64,000 nt of DNA from Cordyceps javanica (lineage: Eukaryota > Ascomycota > Sordariomycetes > Hypocreales > Cordycipitaceae): NCBI GenBank assembly GCA_036850795.1, contig JAAECO010000007.1:2587001-2651000 (forward strand), given 5' to 3'. Below the pieces are notes generated by a model. That model was given only the letters and a program-made list of their open reading frames with translations. It was not told where the DNA came from and did no database searches. How positions within the stretch are numbered: the first letter of the stretch is position 1; the number at the start of each line of letters is the position of its first letter. Position numbers and translations under genes: made by a program. Of this stretch, positions 18,961-31,929 are shown piece by piece.

Positions 18961-21900
18961 GAAAGCTGAGTAGAGCAGAGAAAAGCACACACACACCCCT
19001 GATACGGCCCAGCCGGCCCAGCGGCCTGGCTCAACTCGCGCCGCAATCCACCAACTACCAGTATACGGCGGGCGGCAACCAGACCGAGAAAAAAAAAGGG
19101 GGGGGGGGGGATGGAGGGCTGGATCGAAGAAGCGACAATCTAACTTATAAATCCACGTTCCTGCATCACGCACGCGTGCCAGCCGCATTGCGCCAAGTAC
19201 GTCATTTCGCCATATTGCATTGTCTCAAGTCCCCTTGAAGCAAAATGCAACGAACACGCCAGAGACAGAGACATGAAGAAGAGGGCTGACAAAATGCACG
19301 TTGAACCCCCCAAGTGGTGATGGCACCCTACTAGTGTCCTCCCATCTCCTTATGCGTAGTAAGAAGGGTATGTGTTTCAAGACGCGGAATTTCCAGCGCG
19401 TACAAATGCCACGTTATGAGCCCATTCCCCCAGATGAGTCCCCGACTCACAAAAGTCGGCCACGCGCCGTTTAGTATCACTTGTTGTCCACCTGCCGCTG
19501 ACGGGATTCGCTTTCGATTTTCCTTCGTTTTTTTTCCTCCCCTTCTCATAATCTCTCATCATGTAAAAGATGACCAGAAACACACACAAAGAGTTTGCAC
19601 AATAGACCTATCTTCATGGTCATGCGTTCACGAATCACAACTAACCACCAACCCCTGGGGCTAGTACATATCTCAAGCTCCGCCCCCTTCCCCGGCAGTC
19701 TGTTCATTTAATCGGGCAGGGAGGCGGCGCTACACAATAGAGGACCAAGACTACTGACAGAGTAGATTAATTTTGATTTTCTGGGCTTATTGCAATTTAA
19801 TTGCCCAACAACTCGGGGGGTTTTTTTTTTTAAGCCGCGGCATCCCGTATGCGAATACTTTACTCCGTAGCAGGGCTGCCAACACCTCCCCATCTTGATG
19901 CTGCCACGGTATGCTTCCCCACGCTTCCGATATACTCAGTACCACCTTGCGTACCAGTAATCATCGTTTACCAGTACTGCTACATGACTAAGCTCGACAA
20001 TAAAAAAAATGAAGAGACAAGAAAAAGAAGAGAAAAAGAAAAGAGGCTTGTTGGCTCTGGCAATTCATACTACTAGTTTGCAACTGGCAGGCTGGTGGCA
20101 CATCGACTCTGCCCCCTACTGGGCCCCTTGATCACGGGGCGGCAGCGGCGGCGACGGCGCGAGCCGTTTATCCGATCACACCAACGCAAGTCAGCAAAGC
20201 AAGAATCCTCCGAGAGAAAGGAAAGAGAGGGAAAGAATGGAGAAAAGGCCCTGCAAACTCAAGACCCGTCAAGGCGGCCAACCATTGTCACAATCTGCTT
20301 TTGCTCATCACGAGTATAAGGGGGGGGGTCCTGCCCCGTACAACACTGTTCGGTGCTGATTTCGCTCAACGAGTGGCTTACTTACCCAGTCCTTGTTAAT
20401 AACAGGGCTAACTGATAGAACGACCAGCTGGCCCCCCCTGGAGCTGAAATTGAGCACATGGATTTTAAATTCTTTGCACACTACCAAGCTACTCGATCGT
20501 CGGTATGGCGAATTGATCGGCAGACCCATTTTACCGAACTCTTTTCCAATAAAAGGCTACTGATATAATTCCCCATCAACCCAACTACTGATATTCTCCC
20601 CCTTGTATATCATGATAGCTGGACAAGCCGGGGTAAAAGTAGCACCTCAACGTTGACGGGCTTCTCATCACGCAGCGTGGCGCGAGAAAGGCGCTCATTA
20701 CTGGTAGCTACCTACTATACGAGAACAAATAACAATTGGGCTCCCGAGACGGGCTTCACCTGGGCACGGAGCTCACAAAAAGCTTGTTCAGTATACAGAT
20801 GACATAAACAGAGCAGAAGTTTTGCCTAATCAAATGACGGGCAATTTTGTCGCCAGCACACGCATACAAGTAGCTCCCCGTGAAGCCTCTGGCAGGCATA
20901 TCGTTAGTTAGTACTTGCGAATTAATCATAGGTTGGCGCTAGCGCTACTTAGCGCCGCCTCCAGGGGGACGACAACGAATTCTGGCTGTAAGTACTTGAT
21001 AAGTAGCAGCCAACCTCCTTGAAGGGAACGAAAGCCAACCTACCAGTATTTACGGTCTCTTGTCCAGATTATTAGTTACCTATCAGTAGGCTGGCCATCC
21101 GGTTCTCTGACTCAATTAGGTATAGTTACGTGCAAAAAATTCACGAGTCCATGTGCTCAACTTTACTTATTTAGTCCCCTTCCCTCCCCTGCTTTTCGAG
21201 GACTTGCACATCGTGCCCCCTTTTTTTGCCCCATCAACACAGTAACTAGTAGATGATAAAATGAAAGGGGCCTTTATCCAAAACACCTACGCCTTTATTT
21301 TTTCCTCATTCTCACTTTGCTTTCTTTTTTTCTCCTTCTTTTTTCCTTTCTTTTTCCTTTCTTTCTCCTTCTTTTTCATCAATACGACTGACAATGACAT
21401 TCTGAATTCCTTCGCCGTTCGTTTTGCTGCCCCTCCTTCGGCAACATCGGCAACATTCTCCTTAATTCGAGCAGAATTTTTACACGCCGAATGCGAAATG
21501 GTCAATTCTCCATGTTTTGTAATTAAAATAGCTCCTTCATATCCAAACTCCGTCGCGTCCGGAGCTCAGCTCCGGACCTCTATCTGTGTTTTGGGACAAA
21601 AAAAACCAATAGTGTGAGAAACTCCCTCGCCCAAAGCCCCCAAGCTACCTGTCCAAGGAGCGTTTTGTTGGGCTGCAACAAATACATAAAGAGTATACAC
21701 GAAGAGAAAGAACAAAAAAGAGGTAATACGCCCGCTGTGCCATGAAATCGCAGTGTAAGAAAAAATCACAAAGATGTCTGCCTCCAATTCCTGGTTCTCG
21801 TACTCATGACCCAGCCTGTTCAAGACCACCAGAGCTTTCTTCAATTCTTTAGTTTTTTTTTTTTTGTTTCGGCTCCTGTTGCTGCCTCAATGTTCCATTT

Positions 21901-22076
21901 GTGCTTCCTGCATCTGCACAACGGCATATCGTAGACACGTTCGATTTACCGGGTAGCTGCATCCTCAATAGCGCACGTTCCGCCTGATTGTCTGGGATGC
22001 GGTGGCGGCTTCAAAACTCGTCTCAGCCCGAAGGGGAATCGCTCAATCGGTCAGTCGCCCTGCAGTACTTGCCCGC

Positions 22077-23646
22077 TCAAATCTCGCTCTCATCCTTGAG
22101 CTTGGGAAACTTGGGCGTGCCACACTTGTCGTGCTTCTTGGCCCACTCGTTGATGCGGTGCACCATCCAGCCCGATTTGAGATTATCATAAGCCTCCTTT
22201 TGCACCTCAGCGGGTTTGCCGAAGCGAACTGCCGTCGAGGTCGCGCAGATGCCCTTGCCGAAGCGGAACTGGACGCAGCGCGACAGGCTCTCGCACGCAG
22301 CGCGGCAATTGTCGAAGCCGAGGTGTGCTTGCTTCTCGGCGTCGTTGTATTCGCTCTCCTTCTTGCGCAGACGCGTCTCGTTCTCGTCAAACTGCCGGCT
22401 GGTGGGGTCAAAGTAGTACTCGTCGTCGCTCAGATTGTCCCAGTCGTCGTGGTCGTTGCGCAGTTTGGGCTGGACAATGTCGTGGAAGACGTCCTTGATG
22501 AGGACGGGGGATTTGAAATGCCGGTTGTGCTCAAACTTGTCGAGCTCGTCAATCTCCTCACTTGCGGCGTGGTGCATGGTGATGATGGGCTGGCACCAGT
22601 GACCGTCGTAAAAGGGCATCGAGTAGGGCTTTTCGCCATTGATGGTGGGGAACTGCATTTTGCTGGTTAGCCGTCATGTGTGTTTTTCTGCCGTTAGCAT
22701 CCGAGTCGGTGATACGCACCATGTTCTGGACGTCAAGCTCGGCCTCTTCCTTGATGGCGTAGGCGAAGAGATAGTCGCCGCAGCAGGTCGTGGTGGCCTT
22801 TTCGTCATACTTGTTGGCAACCTTGGACTTGCCGTCAAACATCTTCTTCATGCCGGCCTTGGAGACGGCGTAGCCGCTGCCACCGTGACCAAAGGGAAAG
22901 CCGCCGAGCAGGGCGACGCTGCCAAAGTAAACAGGCTTGGAAGGGTCAAGGCGCTTGAACCACTCGACCAAAGTGGGCCAAGAGACGTAGGTGTCGGCGT
23001 CAATGTAGAAGAACCAGTCGTACTGGGAGTGGTTGGCCCAGTTGCTCTCGGCAATGTGGATGTTCTTGTACTTGTCGAGAGACCAGCCCTTGTTGGCCGT
23101 GTCGTAGCCCTTGTTGCAGTGCTCCTGGTCGATGGGGCACTTGGCCTGGTGGTGGTAGATTTCAAAGTCATCGTGGGCCTTGACATCGGGGAGGACGTCG
23201 GTCAAGGCGTCAAAGATGTGCTGGCCGGCAATGGTCTGCTCCATGTCGCTCCAGATCTCGTAGTTGGGGACGCACTTGAGATTGGTCATGAGCTGAGTGG
23301 GGATGCGGTTGTAGGATTCTGAGGCACCCGTCTTGAGAACGACAAAAATGTTGGACATGTCGGGGAAGTTCTCGCAACCGGGCTTGACGGCGGGTGCCGG
23401 AGCAACCTGGAGCGTCTCCTTGGAATCATCATGAGGGACGCTGACGTTGACGGTGGCGGTCTGAGTCGAGGCATGCGGTGTCGTCTGCGACGATTGCTGC
23501 TGCTGCTGCTCTTTGCTGCCGCCCAGGTAGTCCGAGCCAAAAGGTCCGTTGAGGCGCTGTGACGTGAGCAGCAGAATGCACGCGAACACGACGAATGCGG
23601 CGACGATGAGATTGCGCCGGACCAGCATTTTGGAGTTTGCCAGCAT
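22077..23646 (-). CDS. GT31-like type II Golgi glycosyltransferase (beta-1,3-galactosyltransferase-like)
   Basis: Two exons (23646-22720 and 22652-22077; intron 67 nt) give 500 residues. A short cytoplasmic N-terminus with basic residues (KMLVRRN) precedes one membrane anchor (LIVAAFVVFACILLLT) and a Gln/Ser/Thr-rich stem. The catalytic region contains IFVVLKTGASESYNRIPTQL, WSLDKYKNI, a DxD motif in FFYIDADTYV (about residues 214-216) and the GGSGYAVSKAGMKKM block typical of core-1 T-synthase-like fungal enzymes. The C-terminal third has a Cys-rich PAN/apple-like part (NCRAACESLSRCVQFRF). It probably extends O- or lipid-linked glycans in the Golgi; donor and acceptor are not readable. The start at 23646 is chosen because it leaves a compact anchor; a Met four codons further upstream in the open frame is less likely. 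Confidence 0.85.
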
Positions 23647-25934
23647 GGTATACACACTGAGGCGGGGGTGGGGAGGCAATTAAGCGAGAGGGAGAGAGAC
23701 TGGAGAAAGATTCGCGGCGAGGCCTGGATCGTGACCCCGAGGAGCGAACAGAGGTCGAGATACCGGAAAGGGTCCCAAAAACAAATCGATCGCCCTTATT
23801 TCGGCGGCTAATAGATGATAGCGACGACGATGAGCGACAGAACAAAGGCGGACAGTTATGGTTTGAGATACGGGAGATGAGGCAAGGAGGCGGGAACGGG
23901 GAAAGTGAGGTCAAGAAAAGTGTAAGGCCGACATTTGATCTGTAGCACGCGAGCGGTTTTCAGCAAACAACGAGAACGAGTATTCGAGGAATAAGCGCAA
24001 GTCGAGAGAGGGGGCCAGAAAGGTTATCTATGTAATGTACTACTCAGTAATTAGCTATTCAGCCCGTGGCCGACGCCAGGCCTTGGAAGTAACCAAGGTA
24101 AGTAAGGTTAGCAAGTAGCGGCACTTGCTGCACCATGCCTTTGGTTATTTTATTTCTCTTCTATCTTGGGGATTTTCTTCCCCACCCTTGGCGCTAACTA
24201 CTGAGTATGATGGCATGGGTATATTCAGCATGCTAGGATCATAGGATGTACGAAATCTTGATGTCACCAATTCTCGTGCCCTATATAGGGAGCGTCTGTT
24301 AAAATGTCACGCCGGGTAATTTTTTTTTACCCCGGGGCTCCTGGTACGAGATGGTTGGATGGGATGGGTGGTGGATGGCATGATGGCAAGATGGGTACCA
24401 GAAAGCCGTGGCGGGGCGATTGGGTGGAGCGAGAAAGGGCCAGGCCTGGCAGCTGGGAAAGTTGGAAAGCAAAGGAAAGCAGAGGCTCTGAGCGCCACCA
24501 GCGCTAAAAGCAGAGGCTGTTTTAGATGGGTACCAAGACAGAGTATAAGTGGCACGGTGGCACAGTGGCTGTCTGTGCCATCTGTATCAGTTACTGGTGG
24601 TAAGTACCTACAGACTACGGATAACTTACCAACAGTGCCTACTCCGTACTAATAATGCATGTGCAATGAGGTGGCGGTGGTGGGTGCCGCTATTTTTGGG
24701 GCCAGCCAGCCATGTCGTCCGTGTCCCGCACGTGTTTCGTCTGGTTCCTCAGATGCTCAGTTGAAGAGCAAGCAGGGGGGATGGGGGGATACGAGGAGAG
24801 AAAGCAGGATGGCAGAAACGGGTGGCTTGGCTTCTTCGTTTTGCCTTTTTTGTTTCTTTTTTTTTCCCCTCTGCCTTTCCTTTATTTGCTACTCCCAGGC
24901 GAGGTTTCACCAGGGACAGGGACAGTAAGTACTTATGTATGGCTGCATGTACGGATGGATACTGCAATGCTTTTTCAGCCCAGCGCCCCTTGTCATGCAA
25001 GCTAACCTGAAGTCATTGATGTCACATCCATCCGCAACACTTCGCTTGACAACACGAGTCGAGTGCTCGTATTTTCTTTCCAAGCCACAAAATCGCTACT
25101 ATGAGCCCAGCCGCAGACTTCTGACTTGGCATAGTACGCCAGTCGTGCGGCATAATAGGTGAAATCTCCGAGGGATGTAATACTCCGATGTAGACAAGTT
25201 TTTGGGCTCTTCTTGGTTGCCCTAGGCTCTGACGGCCTGTTACGGATACCTTTACGGATACCTTTGCCGCGGGCTTGCAGTAGTCAAGATTTGCGGCGGT
25301 TGTTCATCACGTTGACAGACGCCCCTTTGTTAAACTTTAGCAGTTACCTTTTGCCTTTGAAATGTCACTGCCCCGTAAAGCCATCTTACACGAAAATTGA
25401 GTCCTCGTGCTACTTTTCAGCAATTGTTATTGAACGGCGACATGATGTGCACTCCATGACATCAAAAAATAATAAAATGAAATATACTTCATACTTTATA
25501 CACGTCGTATGAGAATTTGCGCTCCATGCGCATACCTGAGAAGTGGCAGACGTGCAAATTGGTATTCGTGTCACGATTTATTAAGCGGAATAAAGAAGCG
25601 GAAGAGCTAGGGCAGGGTTAGAAAGTCGGTATCATGATACTTGCTTCTCAGGACCAATCGATAAGCTAGCACTACAAAGCTAGAAAATATAGATTCAGAA
25701 CAACAAGATAAAATAAACATTAAAAGCATAAACTTATAATAATTGATAACTTTGATATTTTAAACTGCTCTTTATCAGTATGTACTTTACTTGATGACTC
25801 ATTAATGGACTACTCATAATTCACAAGCACCAGAGTCATCACGTGATCTCGCGACAGCGCTCGAAACATTTCGCGACAGCCAAGCGCGCAGTCAGCCGCA
25901 ACCCCCCCTCCCTAGCGAGACGGTCAGAACAGCC
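23647..25934. other. Intergenic, no gene seen
   Basis: About 2.3 kb. Notable only for short words such as GGTAAGTA (24095), CAGTAAGTACTT (24925), a tandem acggataccttt pair (25243-25265) and an A/T-rich stretch at 25680-25780. No coding sequence could be supported. Confidence 0.5.
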
Positions 25935-26187
25935 ATGGACATTCAGCGAGGATCCCGCCGGGCTCGCCATGTTGCCGCCAATACGGCGGCTAACCAAGCT
26001 GCCCACACTCAGCAGCAGCAGCAGCATTCCTCTCCAACACTAGACGAGGGTCTCCGTCCAGGTCTCTTGCGCCCCGCGCCGCCGCGCAACTTGCACAGGA
26101 CGCCAGACCAGCGGCAAACAGAGAGCGATGATGAGCACCAGATGCCGACTATTGCGCCTCGGATAAATCCTTTTCGACTGCATCGAT
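25935..26187 (+). other. Candidate upstream exon of the APC10 gene
   Basis: ATG at 25935 opens 84 codons with sensible codon use (Arg/Ala-rich, a five-Gln run, then an acidic and a Pro-rich part) and ends at a consensus donor (cgaT|GTAAGT). Splicing to an acceptor at 26480-26481 would join it in frame to the APC10 frame, giving a 584-residue protein through a 294-nt intron. That acceptor (ccccaaag) is weak, so the link is uncertain; it could also be a leader exon or another gene. Confidence 0.35.
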
Positions 26188-26561
26188 GTAAGTAGAGATG
26201 ACTCTTGCTTCGTGGTGGTAGTGGCAGTGGTAGCTCGTGGGCTATTCGTCTACAAGCCAAACATGCATTTATAAAGACCTAATACACGGGAATCGGGACA
26301 ATCACTTATGGAAGAAGAAAGTATCAGTCACTTCCCTGTTTAACCTGGGGGTGGTTGCTGTCTCCAAGTGGCGCTTTCTGCCGGTTGCTGCTGCTCCGTT
26401 TGTAACTTGAGCAGCACTCTTGTTATTGTAGAACTGTTCGGCTTCCTGTACCACGGTCGCACAGTCCATTGCACCCCAAAGCTCATCTCGTCCGTGTACA
26501 ATTTCTGCCCTTACAGTCTTCGCTGCCAATCCTGCTGCAAGCGCAGCCGTTGACCCCTCTT

Positions 26562-28047
26562 ATGCCGCGACAACATTTCGAGCGGATTCCCATCACACGA
26601 GGTAGCGCCCTCCTGCGACGATCCGCCTCTCCTTCGCGGTCGGAATGGCCCGTCGCGCAGGAGGAAAATTATGACGCCTTTCTCGCTCGCCTGGACCGCG
26701 AGGCCAGCGGCGTGTTCCAGCGTATGCGGCAGCTCTCGGCGCTCGTAACGGAGCGGTCGGTGTCATGGCGGGAGCGGTTCGGGGGCAGCGTCCGACGACG
26801 GCGACAGCGCAGCGCGCCGCCGCCGCCGCCATCCAACGAGGAGGATGAGGAACCAGAAGCTGGCACCCGCTCGGACACGGAGACGGGCAGGGAAGGGCAA
26901 CAAAGAGCAGTGGAAGAAGACGAGGAAGATGCCGAGGCTGACCAGGACAACGATGCAGCGACGCGGGGCACGACAACGCCGCGGCTCAGCATGCCGCTGG
27001 TTTCCGATGAGGGCTCCGACTCGGATGCGGATCTCAGCGTGCTGGCCATGGCTAGAGGCGTCGGCCGCGCGGGCACCACGAGCGCCAACACACGAGAGGA
27101 ACAGATTTTCCTGCAACAGCAACAGGCCGAGGCCATGGCGTACGATGACGAGGTCATGTCGCAGGAGCAGTACGAGGCCGAGGATACGAGCATCGAGGAG
27201 CAGGTGGAGGACGGCGACGAGGAACAGGATGAGCAGGATGAACAAGATGAACAGGAGGTGCTTGTGGACCCAGCTTCGATTGGACTCAAGGAGATTTCCA
27301 ATCTTGGAAAGTTTACGGTCAGCAGCCATAAACCTGGCAATGGCGTCCAAGAGCTACGGAGCGACGATTTAAAGCTTTACTGGCAGTACGTGCTACATGT
27401 CTTTGATAAGGGTGAACAGTTGGCTGACTGACTGGCTGATCTGTTGTAGATCGGATGGCCCGCAGCCTCACAAGCTGACGGTCTATTTTATCAAGCGGGT
27501 AGGCATCCGAGTAATTCGATTCTTCGTCGACTACCATGAGGACGAGTCGTACACGCCAACCAAGATTGTGTTCAAGTCGGGGACGAGCGAGAACAACATG
27601 ATTGAGTTTGCGACCATGATCATGGACAATCCCTACGGCTGGCAGGACGTGCCAATCTGTGGCGCGGGCGGTGAACCCGATGGCAACACGCTCGTGTCGT
27701 ACGTGCTCCAGATGCAAATCCTGGAGAACCACCAGAACGGCAAAGACACACACCTCCGGGGCATCAAAATTTACGCCTTCGACCCAGACTCGGGCCAGCA
27801 GGCGGGCGGGCGGCGGCGACAACAGGACGGCGAGGCCGAGGACGAGGTGGCGGCCATGCTGGCGAACAGCGGGGGGGTGAGGGGGGCCAACAGGAATAAC
27901 GGCGCTGGTGGTGATGATGGCCATGGAGGCACAAGCAGCGAGAGGCTGAGCGACATGGCAAGAATCCTGGCTGGGGCGAGTGTGCATGCAGCGGGCGAGA
28001 GCACGTTTTCAGCAGCTGATTTCTTGCGGGAGCCTGAGCTGAGGTAG
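26562..28047 (+). CDS. APC10: Anaphase-promoting complex subunit 10 (Doc1) with long acidic N-terminal extension
   Basis: Processivity subunit of the APC/C ubiquitin ligase that helps form the degron-binding site with Cdc20/Cdh1. Exons 26562-27385 and 27450-28047 (intron 64 nt) give 473 residues. The DOC domain spans about residues 235-390: GLKEISNLGKFTVSSHKPGNG, then YWQSDGPQPHKLTVYF formed across the splice, then DYHEDESYTPTKIVFKSG and NTLVSYVLQMQILENHQNGKDTHLRG. The preceding 230 residues are Arg/Ser-rich and then acidic with EQDEQDEQDEQ runs. The C-terminal part after the domain is Gly/Arg/Ala-rich and ends in LR, where yeast Doc1 and human APC10 carry an Ile-Arg tail. The start at 26562 is the first plausible Met; see the candidate upstream exon. 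Confidence 0.85.
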
Positions 28048-30743
28048 AGATAGTGAGAGAAACTGGTCAATTGATGCTTGAGATGAGGGGTGAAGGGGAA
28101 TTAGGGTAATGACGGGCTTATTGGAAGCGGCTGAAAGGCTTTGGACAAGGCGTTTAGGGCTACATCGGGACACGTTTGTGGCTTTGCATCGGTATCTCTT
28201 TTCCTTTCAATTGCTCGCCCGAGGTGGCGAGCTTCTAGAAGAATTGATAGTTACGCTTCAAGCGTAGTTGATAGGACAACTAAATGTCCTGCATCAAGTA
28301 ATGTTACCATTCGAGCATGGTGAACTGCCTGATTTAGGCAACGATTGTGGTCACATGGCGCAGTCCCACTCATGACCCGTCCATGTGGATTCAGTCTCGG
28401 GCGTAAGAAGGGATAAAAAGGATGAAAAGGAACAAGGCCAGCCAGCCTATCGATGATCGATGAGACGCAGCCTCGTCGAGGTGCTGCGATGACGAGGTGT
28501 GGAGATGGGCAAGTGACGACCAGGCTGGCTAGTTACCCCAGCCGAGCCTTGTTACCCTGCACTCATCACGTTGGTTCTGATGGGGCGTAAATTGGGGACG
28601 CCCGAGAAAAAAAAAGTGAGATTTTTTGTTGTGTGTTTACGACGGGTGGTAAGGCATAATTTGGAGAGTGTTTATTTTAATTTTGTCTTTTGTGATGCTT
28701 GAAAACGATTTCCAAAGGCTGAAGTTGAGGAAATGCTGGCTCGTTCATTACCTATGCTGGAAATATTAAATCCGCCGGGTCCCCACTTGATGGCCTGTCA
28801 CCGGGCTTGTGGGTCTTTGGGGGATGGACAGGAGGCAAATATGGCAGTCAGTTTTATTACATGCTTGTTCCGAGTATGGAGCGGCAAGTCTGTATCTGCC
28901 ATGAAAACAACGCTTCTACAGAGTCCTGTGAGTAATAAGTAGGGTTAGCGTGTTGTGAAAAAAGGTGCACCTTGTTGGGGAGCTGGGCAAGTGACCACGA
29001 AACCTTTGTCGTGGGAAACGAAGGGGGCGAGGGGCATGCCGCCCATCTACCGGGAGTGGAGCGATCCGGGCGTGGCAACTAGTTACAAGTTACAACACTT
29101 GGGGGTTTTTCTCTGGACAAGAAAATAGACGATGTGTCTGGAGTTACGGAGCATTTTGTTCTTGTGTCCTGTACTTTCATGGAGTAATATTGAACCGCGG
29201 AATTGAGATGATCTTTTCTTTTGCTTATACCCGGTTGAATCCCCTCCTTGACCGTCACTTTTTGTTTTCGTGTCGTGTATGTATAAATCTCTATATGCTT
29301 GTGTTTGCCCGCAAGTAAAAAGGGGAGGGGGAAGTACTTGTTAGTTCCTCCCCCTAACGCCAGTTAGCGGCACAAGCGCCAAGTATTTGCCAAACCAGCC
29401 CGAAGTCATGATTCCATTTTGGCACTTGCCAGCCAAGCAATTCAAGCCAAACTAGGCAATACATATCTCGAGCTGAGGGCGAGTCTGTCTTAGTGTGATC
29501 AAGTTGGCCTTGGCCGGTCTTGCCTCCCTCGCTAAGTACTGCATGGACGCGCCCAAAACTGGAGGGGAACTCGGGAATGTCTGCGTCGGGGGCAAAAGTG
29601 ATGAGGGGGGGAAGGGGGAGCCGACATGTTGTAAAAAAAAAACATGATGCGGGCTCTGCCTAACAAGGTAATCATACTTGCCATGTCGATATTGGACCTC
29701 GCCTCATTATTGAAAAAAAGTTATTAGTCTGCTCTTTTTACGCCCGATTTTTTTACGTACTGCCCGCCCCGGCTTGAACGGCACGATGAACAGCCGCACC
29801 ACTGCCGCAGTAATAGTCAGAGCGAAAACCTTTGGGTGTGGCGGCGGCGACGGTCGCGATTCGGCGGTGTGGATTGCGCCGACGCCGCGGTGGGTTACCG
29901 GAACGGGGGGGGGGCGTTCATTTTTCTCTTCTCCAATTGCAATACGACAAGTACGAAGCGACCAAACAAATGATAAAAACGAAGAGAAAGGCAAGACCTG
30001 ATCACAGGTTTCCCGCCAGCCGGTGGCAGTGCCGGGCCGTCATAGCCTCGCGGGAGCAGCTTATATACCGGCATTGTGGTCAGATAAGTACCTACCTGTA
30101 GGCTGTAGCTCGCCTCCCCTTGTGTCAAGGTCTCCACTAGTAAAAAGGCTTGGTTCTGCCCGACGCCCAGCTACAGAGAGGCTCCAGAAAGGTAGCGACC
30201 TTTTGAGTGGGCCTCGTCTTGTTTCCTTTCCAAGTCCATTTGAGCAAGTCTGCATACAAATCGCCATACATTGTTGCTCGGAAATACTCAGTCCTCCCCG
30301 GCGCCCCACCGACGGCTGCATCACCCCCTCCCGCACAACCCCTGCAAGCTGTCCTGCTACTGTAAGAAGAGCGCCGCCCCAAAACGCCCCAAAACGTCAT
30401 GCCAAACCGGTGCAAACGAACGCTTGCATCGGGCCAGCAATTAAAAAGGGCCTGCAACCTCTCTTCCCACCACTACACACTTCCTCTTTGCCTCCTGCGA
30501 CAAGACATTACTCTTGTTTACAATTTTAAAACACTCTGTCAAGGATAATTCCCGTTCTTTCCCCGCCGGCTCTCATCTTTTCGCGGAGAACGACTTGCTT
30601 TATCTCATCACTTTGCGCCCTCTTTTTTTTTTTCTGCATCTCGCTTCTTCTTTTTCTTAAGATACCCCGGCAGTCTTGACCAAACGACCGCAGACCACAC
30701 ACGTCCACGCAGAAAAAATATTAATAATAATATCAATCGCACA
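28048..30743. other. Intergenic, no gene seen
   Basis: About 2.7 kb between APC10 and the stomatin gene. Many short frames on both strands, none with domain features or splice-consistent continuation. The final 150 bases are CT/T-rich and end caATGTCT, consistent with a promoter and leader for the stomatin gene. Confidence 0.5.
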
Positions 30744-31929
30744 ATGTCTTCGGCCGATCATATCCTCAACAATGGCGAGGGCGCCTCCACCAAGTTTGCC
30801 GACTCGGAGCAGGGCCACCACACGCCCGCCAACGGCAGCGACCCCCGGGCCGCCGGCGGCTTCGTCGCCCAGTCGCGCATGACTGTCGCGCCCCCGACCG
30901 AGGATGACCTGCAGCGGAGCTACGCCAAGGTGGTCGGCTCCGAGGCCAACCCCAAGGGTTGGTATGGAAGCATGAGTACGTATTGCCTCCCGCAAGACTC
31001 GATTTATTCCTCGCTCCGACTACGAGAATAAGAGACAAGGGGAAAAAGAAAAAGAAACAAGGCGCACAAACCAGACTAACACCCCCACAGTCAACGGCAT
31101 CGGCGCCATCATCGGCACCATGGGCGCCGTCCCCTGCTGCATCTGCTGCCCCAACCCCTACAAGTCGGTCCAGCAGGGCAATGTCGGCCTCGTCACCAAG
31201 TTTGGCCGCTTCTACAAGGCCGTCGACCCGGGCCTCGTCAAGATCAACCCCCTCTCCGAGCACCTGCTGCAGGTCGACGTCAAGATCCAGACGGCCGACG
31301 TCCCCGAGCAGGTTTGCATGACCAAAGACAACGTCACCCTGCGCCTCAAGTCGGTCATCTACTACCACATCGTCTCCCCGCACAAGGCCGCCTTTGGCAT
31401 CTCCAACGTCCGCCAGGCCCTCATGGAGCGCACCCAGACCACGCTGCGCCACGTCGTCGGCGCCCGCGTCCTCCAGGACGTCATTGAGCGTCGCGAGGAG
31501 ATTGCCCAGTCCATCGGCGAGATCATCGAGGACGTCGCCGCCGGCTGGGGCGTCCAGGTCGAGAGCATGCTCGTCAAGGATATCATCTTCTCCCAGGAGC
31601 TGCAGGAGTCCCTCTCCATGGCCGCCCAGAGCAAGCGCATCGGCGAGTCCAAGATCATCGCCGCCAAGGCAGAGGTCGAGTCCGCCAAGCTCATGCGCCA
31701 GGCCGCCGACATCCTCTCCAGCGCCCCCGCCATGCAGATCCGCTACCTCGAGGCCATGCAGGCCATGGCCAAGAGCGCCAACTCAAAGGTCATCTTCATG
31801 CCCGGCGCCAGCAGCAGCATGGCCACCACCCTCGGTGACGCCGTCAACGCTACCCGCCACGACGGCCGCGACCAAAATGATGACGGTCTTAACCAGGCCA
31901 TTCAGGCTCGCGTGATTGAGAATATTTGA
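30744..31929 (+). CDS. Stomatin-like SPFH/prohibitin-domain membrane protein
   Basis: Membrane-scaffold protein of the stomatin group. Two exons (30744-30975 and 31091-31929; intron 115 nt) give 356 residues. A polar N-terminus of about 75 residues leads to a short hydrophobic, Cys-rich membrane-associated segment (IGTMGAVPCCICCPNPY), where cysteines are likely palmitoylation sites, then the SPFH domain: QGNVGLVTKFGRFYKAVDPGL, VCMTKDNVTLRLKSVIYYHI, RTQTTLRHVVGARVLQDV, WGVQVESMLVKDIIFSQELQ and an Ala/Glu-rich coiled coil (SKIIAAKAEVESAKLMRQAAD). Fungal orthologues are of the stomatin/SLP type, plasma membrane or mitochondrial; which one is not decided here. Codon bias is strong, suggesting high expression. 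Confidence 0.92.

Larger units (their letters stand above)
17564..22076. other. Gene-poor stretch rich in microsatellites
   Basis: About 4.5 kb without a supported gene. It contains GA repeats at about 17845-17873 and 18570-18593, an ATC repeat at about 18938-18960, a 13-base G run at 19098-19110, and CT/T-rich tracts at 21297-21370. Many short frames on both strands encode only low-complexity peptides. No tRNA or rRNA was recognised. Confidence 0.55.

Noticed and set aside
21261..21617. 118-codon frame with a Phe-rich, membrane-like start
   Set aside because: The hydrophobic part is a (TTTC)n-like tract, not a real membrane helix; no continuation by splicing.
22002..22670. 222-codon plus-strand frame opposite the glycosyltransferase
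   Set aside because: Antisense shadow of the second exon; repetitive Val/Leu composition.
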